Positions 1-8,947 of a stretch of DNA of 64,000 bases are shown here, piece after piece. The stretch comes from CAVZVW01 sp963778845. Its GTDB lineage: Bacteria > Actinomycetota > Actinomycetes > Actinomycetales > Kineosporiaceae. The notes under the pieces are model-generated. The model had not been told where the DNA came from. It searched no databases and saw only the letters and a list, made by a program, of their open reading frames with translations. The stretch covers positions 1,736,001-1,800,000 of the forward strand of contig CAVZVW010000009.1 of NCBI GenBank assembly GCA_963778845.1, read 5' to 3'. Position 1 is the first letter of the stretch. Every line of letters starts with the position of its first letter. The position numbers and the translations under genes were made by a program.

Positions 1-375
1 GTAGACGTCGACCAGCCTGGCCAGCTTGCTCAGGCCGGTGATGCGGCCGTCGGAGGCCGGGACGTAGCCGACGTGGGCGACGCCGTGGAAGGGCACGAGG
101 TGGTGCTCGCAGCAGGAGAAGACCTCGATGTCCTTGACCAGCACCAGCTCGTCGTGCCCGAGGTCGAAGGTGGTCGTCAGCACGTCCTGCGGCTCCTGCC
201 ACAGGCCGGCGAACATCTCCGCGTAGGCACGTGCCACCCGCTGCGGGGTGCTGCGCAGGCCGTCGCGCTCGGGGTTCTCACCGATCGCCAGCAGGATCTC
301 GCGAACGGCGGCCTCGACGCGCCCCGCGTCGTAGGGCTGCCTTCGTGACGGCCCCGCCTCGACGGCCTCGCTCAG
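1..375 (-). CDS. folE: GTP cyclohydrolase I, C-terminus cut by window edge
   Basis: The enzyme converts GTP to 7,8-dihydroneopterin triphosphate, the first step of folate synthesis, in the cytoplasm. The visible 125 codons run off the left edge; the family is usually about 190-200 residues. They hold the zinc and active-site segment SCCEHHLVPFHG and the helix RVEAAVREILLAIGENPERD. No ATG, GTG or TTG lies in frame before the conserved region. The only plausible start is CTG at 375, which overlaps the ftsH stop as CTGA and has GGGAG about 8 nt upstream. Translation is probably coupled to ftsH. Function is certain; the CTG start is inferred from the ribosome-binding site and overlap. Confidence 0.95.
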   Translation of the reverse strand, partial: MSEAVEAGPSRRQPYDAGRVEAAVREILLAIGENPERDGLRSTPQRVARAYAEMFAGLWQEPQDVLTTTFDLGHDELVLVKDIEVFSCCEHHLVPFHGVAHVGYVPASDGRITGLSKLARLVDVY

Positions 376-2375
376 CGCAGCTCTCCCGTCGTGCCTGCCG
401 GAGCCGTGCCGGCGGCCGGGGACGTCGCGTGCTCGGATGCGCCGTTGGACCCGCCGTTGAGCGCAGTGCGCTCGGCCGGGGTCAGAACCGGTGGGAGGTC
501 GGAGACCACGCGGCGGGCGCTGGACAACCACACCGGGCGTTCGGGACGCTTCACCACGGGCGCGAAGATCTTGGCGAGGTCGTCCTTGGCCAGCGTCTCG
601 CGCTCGAGCAGCGCCAGCACGAGGCCGTCGAGGATGTCCCGGTTCTCCACGAGGATCTCCCAGGCCTCGTCGTGGGCGGCGTCGATCAGTCGACGGACCT
701 CCTCGTCGACGACGCTGGCGACCTCTTCGGAGTAGTCGCGCTGGTGGCCGTAGTCACGCCCGAGGAAGACCTCGCCCTGGCTCTGACCGAGCTTGATGGC
801 ACCGACCCGCTCCGACATGCCGAACTGGGTGACCATGCGACGTGCCAGCGTCGTGGCCTTCTCGATGTCGTTGCTCGCGCCGGTCGTGGGGTCGTGGAAG
901 ACCAGCTCCTCGGCCACCCGCCCGCCGAGGGCGAAGGCGAGCTGGTCGAGGATCTCGTTGCGCGTCGTGGAGTACTTGTCGTCGGTCGGCAGCACCATCG
1001 TGTAGCCCAGCGCCCGGCCACGCGGCAGGATCGTGACCTTGGTGACGGGCTCGGTGTGCCGCAACGCCGAGGCCACGAGGGCGTGCCCGCCCTCGTGGTA
1101 GGCGGTGATCTTCTTCTCCTTGTCGTTCATGATGCGCGTGCGCTTCTGCGGCCCGGCCACGACGCGGTCGATGGCCTCGTCGAGGGCGTGGTCGTCGATG
1201 AGGCGGGCGCCCGCTCGTGCCGTCAGCAGCGCCGCCTCGTTCAGCACGTTGGCCAGGTCGGCACCCGTGAAGCCGGGGGTGCGCCGGGCGACGGCCTTGA
1301 GGTCGACGGCGGGAGCCATGGGCTTGCCCTTGGCGTGCACCTGAAGGATCTCGTGGCGCCCCCGCATGTCCGGCGGCTCCACCGCGATCTGCCTGTCGAA
1401 GCGGCCAGGACGCAGGAGGGCGGGGTCGAGGATGTCCGGACGGTTCGTCGCAGCGATCAGGATCACGTTGGTCTTGACGTCGAAGCCGTCCATCTCGACC
1501 AGCAGCTGGTTCAGCGTCTGCTCGCGCTCGTCGTGACCACCGCCCAGCCCGGCGCCACGGTGCCGGCCGACCGCGTCGATCTCGTCCACGAACACGATCG
1601 CCGGCGCGTTCGCCTTCGCCTGGTCGAACAGGTCGCGCACCCGGCTGGCGCCGACGCCCACGAACATCTCGACGAAGTCCGAGCCGGAGATCGAGTAGAA
1701 GGGGACTGCAGCCTCCCCGGCCACCGCACGCGCCAGGAGCGTCTTGCCCGTGCCAGGAGGCCCGTAGAGCAGCACACCCTTGGGGATCTTGGCGCCGACC
1801 GCCTGGAACTTCGCCGGCTCGGCGAGGAACTCCTTGATCTCCTGGAGCTCCTCCACCGCCTCGTCCGCCCCCGCGACGTCGGAGAACGTGACCTTGGGCA
1901 TGTCCTTGTTGACCAGCTTCGCCCGCGACTTGCCGAAGTTCATGACGCGCGACCCCCCGCCCTGCATCTGGCTCATGAGGAACCAGAAGAGGCCGAGGAT
2001 CAGCAGCAGCGGCAGCACGGTGATCAACAGGCTGGAGATCCAGGACGACGTGGCAACGGAGTCGTCGAAGCCCTGGTCCGGCGGGTGGGCCTTGAGCAGG
2101 TCGACGATCTGGACTCCGCGCGGCTCGACGTAGTACGCCATCACCCGGTTCGCGCCGTCGACGGTCTCGCCCTGCTTCAGCGTCAGCTCCAGGCGCTGGT
2201 CGCGGTCGATGATCGTGGCGCTGGCGACCTTGTCCTTCTGGATCAGGTCGAGGGCCTGCGAGGTGTCGATCTTGCTGTACCGGTTCGTGTTGAACAGGCT
2301 GGCGCCCACGAACACCACGGTCAGGGCCACGATCACCCACACCACGGGTCCGCGGAGGAGTCGCTTGATGTCCAT
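372..2375 (-). CDS. ftsH: ATP-dependent zinc metalloprotease FtsH
   Basis: This membrane-anchored AAA+ protease degrades misfolded membrane proteins and short-lived regulators. From the chosen ATG at 2375 it has 667 residues, beginning MDIKRLLRGP. It shows a transmembrane helix at about residues 8-28, an extracytoplasmic domain, a second helix at about 112-133, Walker A GPPGTGKT near 205, Walker B VFVDEIDAVG, the second region of homology ending RPGRFDRQ, and the zinc site HEGGH near 425. The open frame extends 37 codons further upstream, but those residues are basic and unlike the family. The hydrophilic tail (SNGASEHATSPAAG) is typical for Actinobacteria. It lies downstream of hpt and upstream of folE. 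Confidence 0.97.
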   Translation of the reverse strand: MDIKRLLRGPVVWVIVALTVVFVGASLFNTNRYSKIDTSQALDLIQKDKVASATIIDRDQRLELTLKQGETVDGANRVMAYYVEPRGVQIVDLLKAHPPDQGFDDSVATSSWISSLLITVLPLLLILGLFWFLMSQMQGGGSRVMNFGKSRAKLVNKDMPKVTFSDVAGADEAVEELQEIKEFLAEPAKFQAVGAKIPKGVLLYGPPGTGKTLLARAVAGEAAVPFYSISGSDFVEMFVGVGASRVRDLFDQAKANAPAIVFVDEIDAVGRHRGAGLGGGHDEREQTLNQLLVEMDGFDVKTNVILIAATNRPDILDPALLRPGRFDRQIAVEPPDMRGRHEILQVHAKGKPMAPAVDLKAVARRTPGFTGADLANVLNEAALLTARAGARLIDDHALDEAIDRVVAGPQKRTRIMNDKEKKITAYHEGGHALVASALRHTEPVTKVTILPRGRALGYTMVLPTDDKYSTTRNEILDQLAFALGGRVAEELVFHDPTTGASNDIEKATTLARRMVTQFGMSERVGAIKLGQSQGEVFLGRDYGHQRDYSEEVASVVDEEVRRLIDAAHDEAWEILVENRDILDGLVLALLERETLAKDDLAKIFAPVVKRPERPVWLSSARRVVSDLPPVLTPAERTALNGGSNGASEHATSPAAGTAPAGTTGELR

Positions 2376-2567
2376 CACCCCGGGCTGACGCCCGTCCTTC
2401 CTGATCGTCGACACCTGTATCGAAGGTACACCGCCAGGCGTGGGGTGGGGCGCGCCCCGACACCGCACCGACGCGCTGCCGGACACCGTCGTTGACCTGA
2501 ACGGCTCGCCCGCCCGCGGTGTTCCACACCCACCTCGCCGTGCTCAGCAGGAGCCCGGGCCGGTCCC

Positions 2568-3122
2568 TCAGGGCGAGTACACGTGGGGGGACAGGGTGGC
2601 CACGACCCGGAGGTTGCGGAACCGCTCGGCGAAGTCCAGGCCGTAGCCGACGACGAACTCGTTGGGGATGTCGAAGCCGACGTAGCGCAGCGGCACCTGG
2701 ACCTTGGCTGCGTCCGGCTTGCGCAGGAGCGTGCACACCTCGACGGAGGCCGGTCCGCGGGAGCCGAGGTTCGCCAGCAGCCAGGAGAGGGTGAGCCCGG
2801 AGTCGACGATGTCCTCCACCACGAGCACGTGACGCCCGGTGATGTCGGCGTCAAGGTCCTTGAGGATGCGCACCACGCCGGAGGACTTGGTACCCGAGCC
2901 GTACGACGAGACGGCCATCCAGTCGGTGTGCACCCGACCCCGCAGCGCCCTCATGAGATCGGCCATGACCATCACCGCGCCCTTGAGCACACCCACGAGC
3001 AGGAGGTCCCGCCCCGCGTAGTCGGCGTCGATCTCGCCGGCGAGCTCGGCCAGCCGGGTGAGGATCTGCTCCTCGGTCAGAAGCACGCGCTCGACATCCG
3101 CACCCATGTCGCTGGCGTCCAC
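2568..3122 (-). CDS. hpt: hypoxanthine(-guanine) phosphoribosyltransferase
   Basis: The enzyme salvages hypoxanthine and guanine to IMP and GMP with PRPP. The PRPP loop VLVVEDIVDSGLTL is clear, as is the SSYGSGTKSSG flexible loop; 184 residues is normal for the family. GTG at 3122 lies 1 nt after the tilS stop (3124-3126) and has GGGAG 4 nt upstream, so I prefer it to ATG 3107, which has no ribosome-binding site. The gene is probably translated from the tilS message. The gene order tilS-hpt-ftsH is conserved across bacteria. Confidence 0.95.
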   Translation of the reverse strand: MDASDMGADVERVLLTEEQILTRLAELAGEIDADYAGRDLLLVGVLKGAVMVMADLMRALRGRVHTDWMAVSSYGSGTKSSGVVRILKDLDADITGRHVLVVEDIVDSGLTLSWLLANLGSRGPASVEVCTLLRKPDAAKVQVPLRYVGFDIPNEFVVGYGLDFAERFRNLRVVATLSPHVYSP

Positions 3123-3123
3123 G

Positions 3124-4152
3124 TCACTCCCGGGTCGGCTCAGTGGGGGTGGCCTCGAGCACCAGCCTCCCATAGTCGCGACGGGCCAGGACTCCGCCCG
3201 GCAGATGTGTCGGCCCCTGCCCGTGCCACGCCACGACGAAGGCGTCGACGGCCAGCACGTGGCGGCGACCCAGCGCGCCCGCCGGGCACCCGGCTTGCCG
3301 CAGCAGCATCAGCAGCGCCCGACGTCGCACGGCATCCGGCGCGGCCGCGAGGCCGCCCACCGGGTAGCTGCTCGGCTGGAGGGGCAGCCCGTCCGATGCG
3401 CGCGCGACGGTGAGCTGGTCGACCAGCTCGGACGCCGCGGCGTCCAGGGCGTCGGCGTCCTCCCTCAGCAGGTCGGCGGTTCGGGCAAGCCCGGCGACCA
3501 GCCCTGGCCCGAGGGCGTCCCCCAGCGTCGCGACGACGGCGCGCAGGCGTGCTCGTGCGTACGCCGCGTCGGTGTTCGCCGGGTCGTCCCAGACGGCCAC
3601 GCCCAGGCGCTCGCAGGCCCGGCGGGTCGTCGTCCTCGACACCCCCAGCAATGGGCGGCGCAGGCGCCCGCGCACCTGCGGCATCCCCGCGAGCGAGCGG
3701 GCTCCGGACCCGCGCGCCAGACCGAGCAGCACCGTCTCGGCCTGGTCGTCGAGGGTGTGACCGAGCAGCACGGTGGCGCCGAGCGGCCGCGCGACCGACT
3801 CGATGGCGGCGTACCGCTGCGCGCGCGCGACGGCCTCGGGACCACCGGTGGCGGACGCGTCCACCGGGCCCGCCACGTCCACAACGCTCACCGGCGCGAG
3901 GCCGAAGGCACGGCACGCCGCGGCCGCCCGGGCTGCGACCGACGCGGAGTCGGGGTGCCAACCGTGGTCCACGACCACCGCCGCGGCCTGCAGCCCCCGC
4001 CGCGCGGCCACGAACGCCGTGGCCTCGGCCAGGGCCAAGGAGTCCGCGCCGCCGCTGCAGGCGGCGAGCAACCAGGCCCCGCGCGGCAGGTCCGCCACGG
4101 CGCGCAGCACCGCGGTGCGCACCTCGGCGACGGCGGGGTCCGGACCTGTCAT
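3124..4152 (-). CDS. tilS: tRNA(Ile)-lysidine synthetase
   Basis: TilS modifies C34 of the minor tRNA-Ile (CAU) to lysidine, which switches it from Met to Ile identity and codon AUA. The N-type ATP pyrophosphatase loop SGGADS lies near residue 32 of the 342-residue protein, followed by LLGHTLDDQAETVLLGL and GMPQVRGRLRRPLLG, both typical of TilS. ATG 4152 was chosen because the 49 codons upstream of it in the open frame are arginine-rich and unlike the family. Length fits the short actinobacterial form. It lies 46 nt downstream of the zincin gene. Confidence 0.93.
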   Translation of the reverse strand: MTGPDPAVAEVRTAVLRAVADLPRGAWLLAACSGGADSLALAEATAFVAARRGLQAAAVVVDHGWHPDSASVAARAAAACRAFGLAPVSVVDVAGPVDASATGGPEAVARAQRYAAIESVARPLGATVLLGHTLDDQAETVLLGLARGSGARSLAGMPQVRGRLRRPLLGVSRTTTRRACERLGVAVWDDPANTDAAYARARLRAVVATLGDALGPGLVAGLARTADLLREDADALDAAASELVDQLTVARASDGLPLQPSSYPVGGLAAAPDAVRRRALLMLLRQAGCPAGALGRRHVLAVDAFVVAWHGQGPTHLPGGVLARRDYGRLVLEATPTEPTRE

Positions 4153-4198
4153 CGCGACCGTGTCATCCGGGGCGCGAGCGTCATCCGGGTCATGAGCC

Positions 4199-5263
4199 TC
4201 AGCCGTGCACCCGGCGGACCCAGGCGGCCGCATCGCCGATCTCGGCCGGCAGCGGAAGGGTGTCCGGCGACGTCCACACCGCGTTGAAGCCGTCGACACC
4301 TACCCGGTCCTCGACCGCGCGGACGAAGCGGGCGCCGTCCGCGTACTGGCGCATCTTCGCATCCAGCCCGAGCAGCCGGCGCAGGATCCGGTCCAGCGCC
4401 CCCCGTCCGGCACGGCGCTGGTTGAAGCGGGCGCGGATGTGGTCCACCGAGGCGACGACGTCGGGCCCCACCCGGTCCATGACCACGTCGGCGTGCCCCT
4501 CGAGCAGCGACATCACCGCCGTCAGGCGGGCCAGGCCCTCGCGCTGCCGTGGGCTCTGGAGCACGTCCAGCAGCCCGCCGTCGCCGTCGCCGCGGACGGC
4601 CCCCGGCAGGTCGCGCAGCACCCGCGTCAGCCGTTGCACCAGCTCCGAGGGGTCGACGAGCAGCTCAGCCACCAGAGCGCGCACCTGGCCGAGCAGGTGC
4701 TCGGCAAGCCACGGCGTGGCACCGAACTGCGCTCGGTGGGTCTCCTCGTGCAGGCAGACCCAGAGCCGGAAGTCCTGCGGGTCGACCTCGAGCTCGACCT
4801 CGACGTGCATCACGTTCGGCGCCACGAGAAGCAGCCGCGGCTCTGGACGCGCGAACGCGTCGTACTGGCCGAGCACCCGGGTGCTCAGCAGCGCCAGCAG
4901 GGATCCGACCTCTGCGCCTGTGAGCCGTGACCCCACCGCGGTGAGCCCTCCGGGCACCCGGGACATGCGGTTCTCGGCGGCGTCTGCCACCACGGGCTCC
5001 AGCAGTGACCGCATGCCCCGGAGGTTGAGCCGGACCCACCCCGCTCGGTCGACCACGAGGGCCGCAGGCCCGGCGGGCGTGCTCAGGCGCGACACCTCGG
5101 CGACGTGGGCGACAGCGCGGGCCGCGCTGCTCCTCAGGTCGGCCACGACTCCCACGACCTCGTCGCCGCTCACCCGGGGGCCGGGCGGCACCAGCAGTCC
5201 GGCGGTGCGCTCGGCGAGCTCCCAGTCCACCAGCTGGTCGACCGCGGTGGCGTTCGTCGTCAT
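4199..5263 (-). CDS. zincin-like metalloprotease (F420-associated family)
   Basis: This 354-residue protein belongs to the actinobacterial zincin family often labelled coenzyme F420 biosynthesis-associated (Zincin_2). The HExxH zinc motif is seen as LHEETHRAQF, roughly mid-protein, after the helical segment VNLRGMRSLLEPVVADAAENRM and the strand LLLVAPNVMHVEVEL. Its substrate is not established. It has no signal peptide or membrane helix, so it is probably cytoplasmic. ATG 5263 was chosen over the 9-codon longer frame because MTTNATAVDQLVDWELAERTAG matches the usual family start. It sits between dacB and tilS, as in many Actinobacteria. Confidence 0.85.
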   Translation of the reverse strand: MTTNATAVDQLVDWELAERTAGLLVPPGPRVSGDEVVGVVADLRSSAARAVAHVAEVSRLSTPAGPAALVVDRAGWVRLNLRGMRSLLEPVVADAAENRMSRVPGGLTAVGSRLTGAEVGSLLALLSTRVLGQYDAFARPEPRLLLVAPNVMHVEVELEVDPQDFRLWVCLHEETHRAQFGATPWLAEHLLGQVRALVAELLVDPSELVQRLTRVLRDLPGAVRGDGDGGLLDVLQSPRQREGLARLTAVMSLLEGHADVVMDRVGPDVVASVDHIRARFNQRRAGRGALDRILRRLLGLDAKMRQYADGARFVRAVEDRVGVDGFNAVWTSPDTLPLPAEIGDAAAWVRRVHG

Positions 5264-5295
5264 GCCCCCACCGTACGGGGGAACCCGCACGTGGA

Positions 5296-6909
5296 TCAGC
5301 GGCAGCCGCAGCCGGCCAGCGCGGCCGCCACCCGGTCCAGCGCGGCACGACCGCCCGCGGTGGTCGGCACACGGTCGGCGAGCACGGCGAAGACGAGCAG
5401 CCGCCCGTCGGCGTCCACGACCGTCCCGGCCAGGCTGGTGACGCCGCGCAGCGTCCCTGTCTTGGCGCGGACGACGCCCGCCCCGGCCAGGTCAGGGCCC
5501 CGCGTGAACCGGGATGCCAGCGTGCCCGACACACCCGCCACCGGGAGCCCCGAGAGCACCGGCCTCAGCTCGGGGTGGGAGGGCTGCGCGGCCGCTGCGA
5601 GCACGCCGACGAGCACGCTGACCGGGACGGCAGCGTTGCGGGCCAGGCCGCTGCCACCGACCAGGTGCGCGTTGGTCACGGAAACACCCAGAAGGGAGGC
5701 CCGGTCCAGCACGGCCACGCCGGCGTCGACGAAGGTCGCCGGCCGACCGCTGGCACGGGCGACCAGCCGGGCCAGGGCCTCGGCGACGGTGTTGTCGCTT
5801 TCGGTCAGTGCGAACTCCACCAGGTCACCGACCGATGCGGAGTCCACCTGGGCGAGGGTGCCGGCCTGGGCGAGGGCGTGCGTGCGTGCGATGGCGGCGG
5901 CCACATGGACACCGTGGCGGGCCAGCAACCCCGCGAACGTGGCTGCCGCCGCCATGGCAGGGTCGCCGCTGCGGCGCGCGTCACCGGGCCGAACGCGGCC
6001 CTCGTCCACCTCCAGTGCCATGATCGGGGCCACCGCCCCGGAGGCGACGTCGGCCGGGCCCCAGGCGGACGACACGGCCGGGCCGACGAACAAGGAGTCG
6101 TCCAGCCGGACCGCGACCGTCGTGCGCCCCTGGTCGAGCAGCGCGTCGGCGGTCGCCGCGGCCAGGTCGTCCAGGCCGGCGCGCCCCCGAGTCTGCAGCG
6201 GGTCGCCCGAGCCGGCCGACAGCAGCACGTCGCCACCGCCGACGAGCACCACCTCGTCCCGGGTCGCGCCGTCCACCACCCGGGTGGGCAGCGTGGCGCT
6301 CGACCCGAGCAGGGAGAGCACCGCGGCCGCCGTGAGGATCTTCGCCGTGGACGCCGGGACGCGGGCGGCGTCCGGAGCCTGGGCGAACAACGTGGTGCCG
6401 GTCGCGGCGTCGGCCACCGCGAGAGACACCGAGGTGCCGAGCCCCGGAGCCGCCACCAGCGCCCGGAGCAGCGTGGCAAGACCGGGGGACGTCGGCCGAG
6501 GCGCGGCGGGGTCCAGACCCGGCAGCACCACCGAGGGGCTCGCGGAGACCGTCGTCGCTCCCGGCGCCGTCGAGGCCATCAGCAGTGCGGGCTCGGCCGG
6601 GGTCGGGGCGCTGACCCCCTGGGTGAGGGTCGAGGGCCAGGTGAGGCCGGGCTGCGGGACGCCGGTGGCCGAAGGTCGGCCCGTCGAGGGGTCGGAAGGG
6701 GCGACGGCCCCACGTGGCGAGGACGCCGCGTCGGCCCTGGCGGCCAGGGCAGACCCCGGTGCCGCCGCCCCCGCGGCCACTGCCACGGCCACGGCGACGC
6801 GGGCCACGAGACTGAGCCGGCGACACGGTGGCCGGCCCACGGCGCCCACTCGTCGCTCGAGGGCGTCGGCCTGCCGAACGCTCCGATGCACCCGACCCTC
6901 CACACCCAT
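5296..6909 (-). CDS. dacB: D-alanyl-D-alanine carboxypeptidase/endopeptidase, PBP4 type (S13)
   Basis: This exported peptidoglycan enzyme trims or cleaves D-Ala-D-Ala cross-links. The three serine penicillin-recognising motifs are all visible: SxxK as VPASTAKILT, SxN as ESDN, and KTG as AKTGTLRGVT. A hydrophobic stretch (SLVARVAVAVAVAAGAAAP, about residues 33-51) preceded by arginines is a signal peptide or anchor, followed by a roughly 90-residue Pro/Ala/Ser linker. At 537 residues it has normal S13 length with the large insert between SxxK and SxN. ATG 6909 has no clear ribosome-binding site. An internal GTG 18 nt downstream, preceded by GGAGGG, is an alternative start. Confidence 0.92.
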   Translation of the reverse strand: MGVEGRVHRSVRQADALERRVGAVGRPPCRRLSLVARVAVAVAVAAGAAAPGSALAARADAASSPRGAVAPSDPSTGRPSATGVPQPGLTWPSTLTQGVSAPTPAEPALLMASTAPGATTVSASPSVVLPGLDPAAPRPTSPGLATLLRALVAAPGLGTSVSLAVADAATGTTLFAQAPDAARVPASTAKILTAAAVLSLLGSSATLPTRVVDGATRDEVVLVGGGDVLLSAGSGDPLQTRGRAGLDDLAAATADALLDQGRTTVAVRLDDSLFVGPAVSSAWGPADVASGAVAPIMALEVDEGRVRPGDARRSGDPAMAAAATFAGLLARHGVHVAAAIARTHALAQAGTLAQVDSASVGDLVEFALTESDNTVAEALARLVARASGRPATFVDAGVAVLDRASLLGVSVTNAHLVGGSGLARNAAVPVSVLVGVLAAAAQPSHPELRPVLSGLPVAGVSGTLASRFTRGPDLAGAGVVRAKTGTLRGVTSLAGTVVDADGRLLVFAVLADRVPTTAGGRAALDRVAAALAGCGCR

Positions 6910-7052
6910 GCCGTCGACGTCGGGACACTACCCTTTCAACCTGGTGGGCCGGCTCACCGAGCCACGCCCATCGTGGTCAGCGATCACCAGCGACGGCTGG
7001 CCCAACCTGCGAACCGGCCCCGCCGAACGGCAGCCCTAGGAGGAGACCCCGC

Positions 7053-7541
7053 GTGGAGTTCGACGTCACCATCGAGATCCCCAAGGGCCAGCGCAACAAG
7101 TACGAGATGGACCACGCCACCGGCCGGATCCGGCTCGACCGCATGCTGTTCACCTCCACGCGCTACCCGCACGACTACGGATTCGTCGAGGGCACGCTCG
7201 GTGAGGACGGCGACCCTCTCGACGCTCTCGTGGTGCTGGAGGAGCCGACCTTCCCAGGGTGCCTGATCCGCTGTCGCGCCATCGGGATGTTCCACATGCG
7301 TGACGAGGCCGGTGGTGACGACAAGGTGCTGTGCATCCCCGCCGGAGACCCGCGGGTCTCCCATATCCAGGATCTGGAGGACATCTCGGTGTTCGACCGG
7401 CTCGAGATCCAGCACTTCTTCGAGACGTACAAGGACTTGGAGCCGGGCAAGAGCGTCGAGGGCGCGCACTGGACCGGACGCGAAGGCGCCGAGGCCGAGA
7501 TCGAGGCGAGTCGGCAGCGCGCCGTAGACCACGGGTACTGA
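7053..7541 (+). CDS. ppa: inorganic pyrophosphatase (family I)
   Basis: The enzyme hydrolyses pyrophosphate to two phosphates and drives biosynthesis forward. Signature elements are VEFDVTIEIPKGQRNKYE at the start, YPHDYGFVEGT, and the metal-binding GDPLDALVV; 162 residues matches actinobacterial family I enzymes. The start is GTG 7053, set by a strong AGGAGGAG ribosome-binding site at 7038-7045. It is divergent from dacB and convergent with the NlpC/P60 gene. Confidence 0.97.
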   Translation: MEFDVTIEIPKGQRNKYEMDHATGRIRLDRMLFTSTRYPHDYGFVEGTLGEDGDPLDALVVLEEPTFPGCLIRCRAIGMFHMRDEAGGDDKVLCIPAGDPRVSHIQDLEDISVFDRLEIQHFFETYKDLEPGKSVEGAHWTGREGAEAEIEASRQRAVDHGY

Positions 7542-7548
7542 CGACCCA

Positions 7549-7562
7549 CCACCCGCGGGTGG
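7549..7562. terminator. palindrome between convergent ppa and NlpC/P60 genes
   Basis: The 14-bp perfect palindrome CCACCCGCGGGTGG lies in the 41-nt gap between the convergent stops of ppa and the NlpC/P60 gene. It could form a short hairpin serving both transcripts. No U-tract follows on either side, so termination is only suggested. Confidence 0.35.
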
Positions 7563-7582
7563 AGAGGGTGACCTACGCCGCG

Positions 7583-8947
7583 TTATGGCCGCCCCGCGTA
7601 GGGCATGAGGCCGTTCGACCGCACCGGTGCCAGCCGGACGTCCATGCCGGTCTCCGGGGCCTCGATCATCATCCCCCCACCGACGTAGAGAGCGACATGG
7701 TGGATGGTGTCGGGGTTGGCGGTGTCCGTCGCCCAGAACAGCAGGTCGCCGACCCGTGCGGAGCCCACTGGCACCTTGCGCACCTGTTGGTACTGGTAAC
7801 GCGAGGAGTGCGCGAGGAAGACCCCGGCGTGCTCCCACGCCCGCATGGTGAGCCCGGAGCAGTCGTACGAGGCCGGTCCTGCGGCGCCCCACTGATAGGG
7901 CAGCCCGATCCGCTGACGGGCCCAGGCGACGGCCACCTTCCCCGCCGCAGCGCTGCCACTCGATGTCCCGCTCGACGGTGCAGCCGAGGCACCCGAGCCA
8001 CCACTCGAGCCACCCGAATGCCGGGCGGCGTCCCGCGCGCGGCGCGCGGCTGCGTCCGCACGCGCCCTGCGGGCCGCCGCCTCCCTGGCTCGACGCTCGG
8101 CGAGCAGACCTGCCTGGCGCTGCTGGTGAAGAGCGCTCGACTGTGCGAGCAGGCGGGCCAGCTGGGCGGACAGCTGCTGCTGTGTGGTGCGCACCTGGGC
8201 CAGGACGACGCGCGCGCTGCTCGCCTGCGCCGCGGCGGCGTCCCGAGCGCTCGCCAACCGGTCGGCGGCGGCCCGCTGTGCCGAGAGGGTCGAACGGGCC
8301 TGCTGGTCGAGGAGGCCGGCCACGACTCGCGCGCCGTCCAAGCGCCCCAGCGCACGGGCGCGCTCGTTGCCCATGGCCTTGACGAGCGCGGCCTGGTCGA
8401 GCAGGTCCTGCGGATCACCTGGCGCCAGCAGCAGCTGCAGCGTCGTGAGGTCGCCGCCTTCTCGGTACGTGCCCGCCGCCAGGCGGCCCACCTCGGCCCG
8501 TGCCTGTTCCACGGCGTCCGTCGCGGCGCCGGCCCGGACGCGAGCAACCCGTGCCTCGTCGGTCCTGCGGTCGAGCTCGACCCCGGCGGCGTCATACGCC
8601 TCGGCCGCTAGCGCCAGCGCTGTCGCGGCAGCGTCGGCCCGGGCCTGCGCCGCAGCCAGCCTGCCTCGCAGACCAGCCACCTCGGCCGCCTTGGCCGCCG
8701 CCGAAGCATTGGCCCGCTGGACGTCCCCGGCGCTCGGGTACTTGGGCGTGGCGTCGGCCGCGAGCGGCTGCAGCCCGGTCATGGCGAGCCCGGCGACCAC
8801 CGCCGCGACCAGCATGGCCGGACGCCGTGCGCGAATGCCCGGCCCCGCGCGACCGTCACGCCCCGCGTGAACGTCGGGCCCCGCGTGAACGTCGGGCCCC
8901 GCGTGACCGTCACGCCCCGCGCGACGGCCGCGGCTGCTTGGTGACAT
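7583..8947 (-). CDS. NlpC/P60 peptidoglycan endopeptidase with coiled-coil N-terminus
   Basis: This exported cell-wall hydrolase is of the RipA/RipB type found in Actinobacteria. The C-terminal NlpC/P60 domain shows the catalytic Cys in YDCSGLTMRAWEHAG and His in HHVALYVGGGMM. Before it lie a long helical, Ala-rich coiled-coil region (ANASAAAKAAEVAGLRG onward) and a Ser/Gly linker. A signal-type helix (MLVAAVVAGLAMTGLQPLA) follows an N-terminus of imperfect 6-residue repeats (DVHAGP type). ATG 8947 was chosen for the GAGGGGCGGG stretch upstream; 454 residues. Such proteins usually cut D-Glu to diaminopimelate bonds; that activity is inferred from the family. Confidence 0.9.
   Translation of the reverse strand: MSPSSRGRRAGRDGHAGPDVHAGPDVHAGRDGRAGPGIRARRPAMLVAAVVAGLAMTGLQPLAADATPKYPSAGDVQRANASAAAKAAEVAGLRGRLAAAQARADAAATALALAAEAYDAAGVELDRRTDEARVARVRAGAATDAVEQARAEVGRLAAGTYREGGDLTTLQLLLAPGDPQDLLDQAALVKAMGNERARALGRLDGARVVAGLLDQQARSTLSAQRAAADRLASARDAAAAQASSARVVLAQVRTTQQQLSAQLARLLAQSSALHQQRQAGLLAERRAREAAARRARADAAARRARDAARHSGGSSGGSGASAAPSSGTSSGSAAAGKVAVAWARQRIGLPYQWGAAGPASYDCSGLTMRAWEHAGVFLAHSSRYQYQQVRKVPVGSARVGDLLFWATDTANPDTIHHVALYVGGGMMIEAPETGMDVRLAPVRSNGLMPYAGRP
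8843..8932. repeat. five 18-bp tandem repeats at start of NlpC/P60 gene
   Basis: Five consecutive 18-bp units run from 8843 to 8932; the central two (8861-8896) are identical, CCCCGCGTGAACGTCGGG. In the gene they encode HAGPDV-like hexapeptides before the signal helix. The unit length keeps the reading frame, so copy-number change would lengthen or shorten the N-terminus without a frameshift. Confidence 0.9.

Noticed and set aside
231..2495. Very long plus-strand frame (754 codons) opposite ftsH
   Set aside because: It is the antisense reading of ftsH, is rich in His/Arg/Val-Asp repeats and matches no family; high GC makes such frames common.
754..2736. Minus-strand 660-codon frame overlapping ftsH and hpt
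   Set aside because: It is an out-of-frame reading of two well-supported genes on the same strand.
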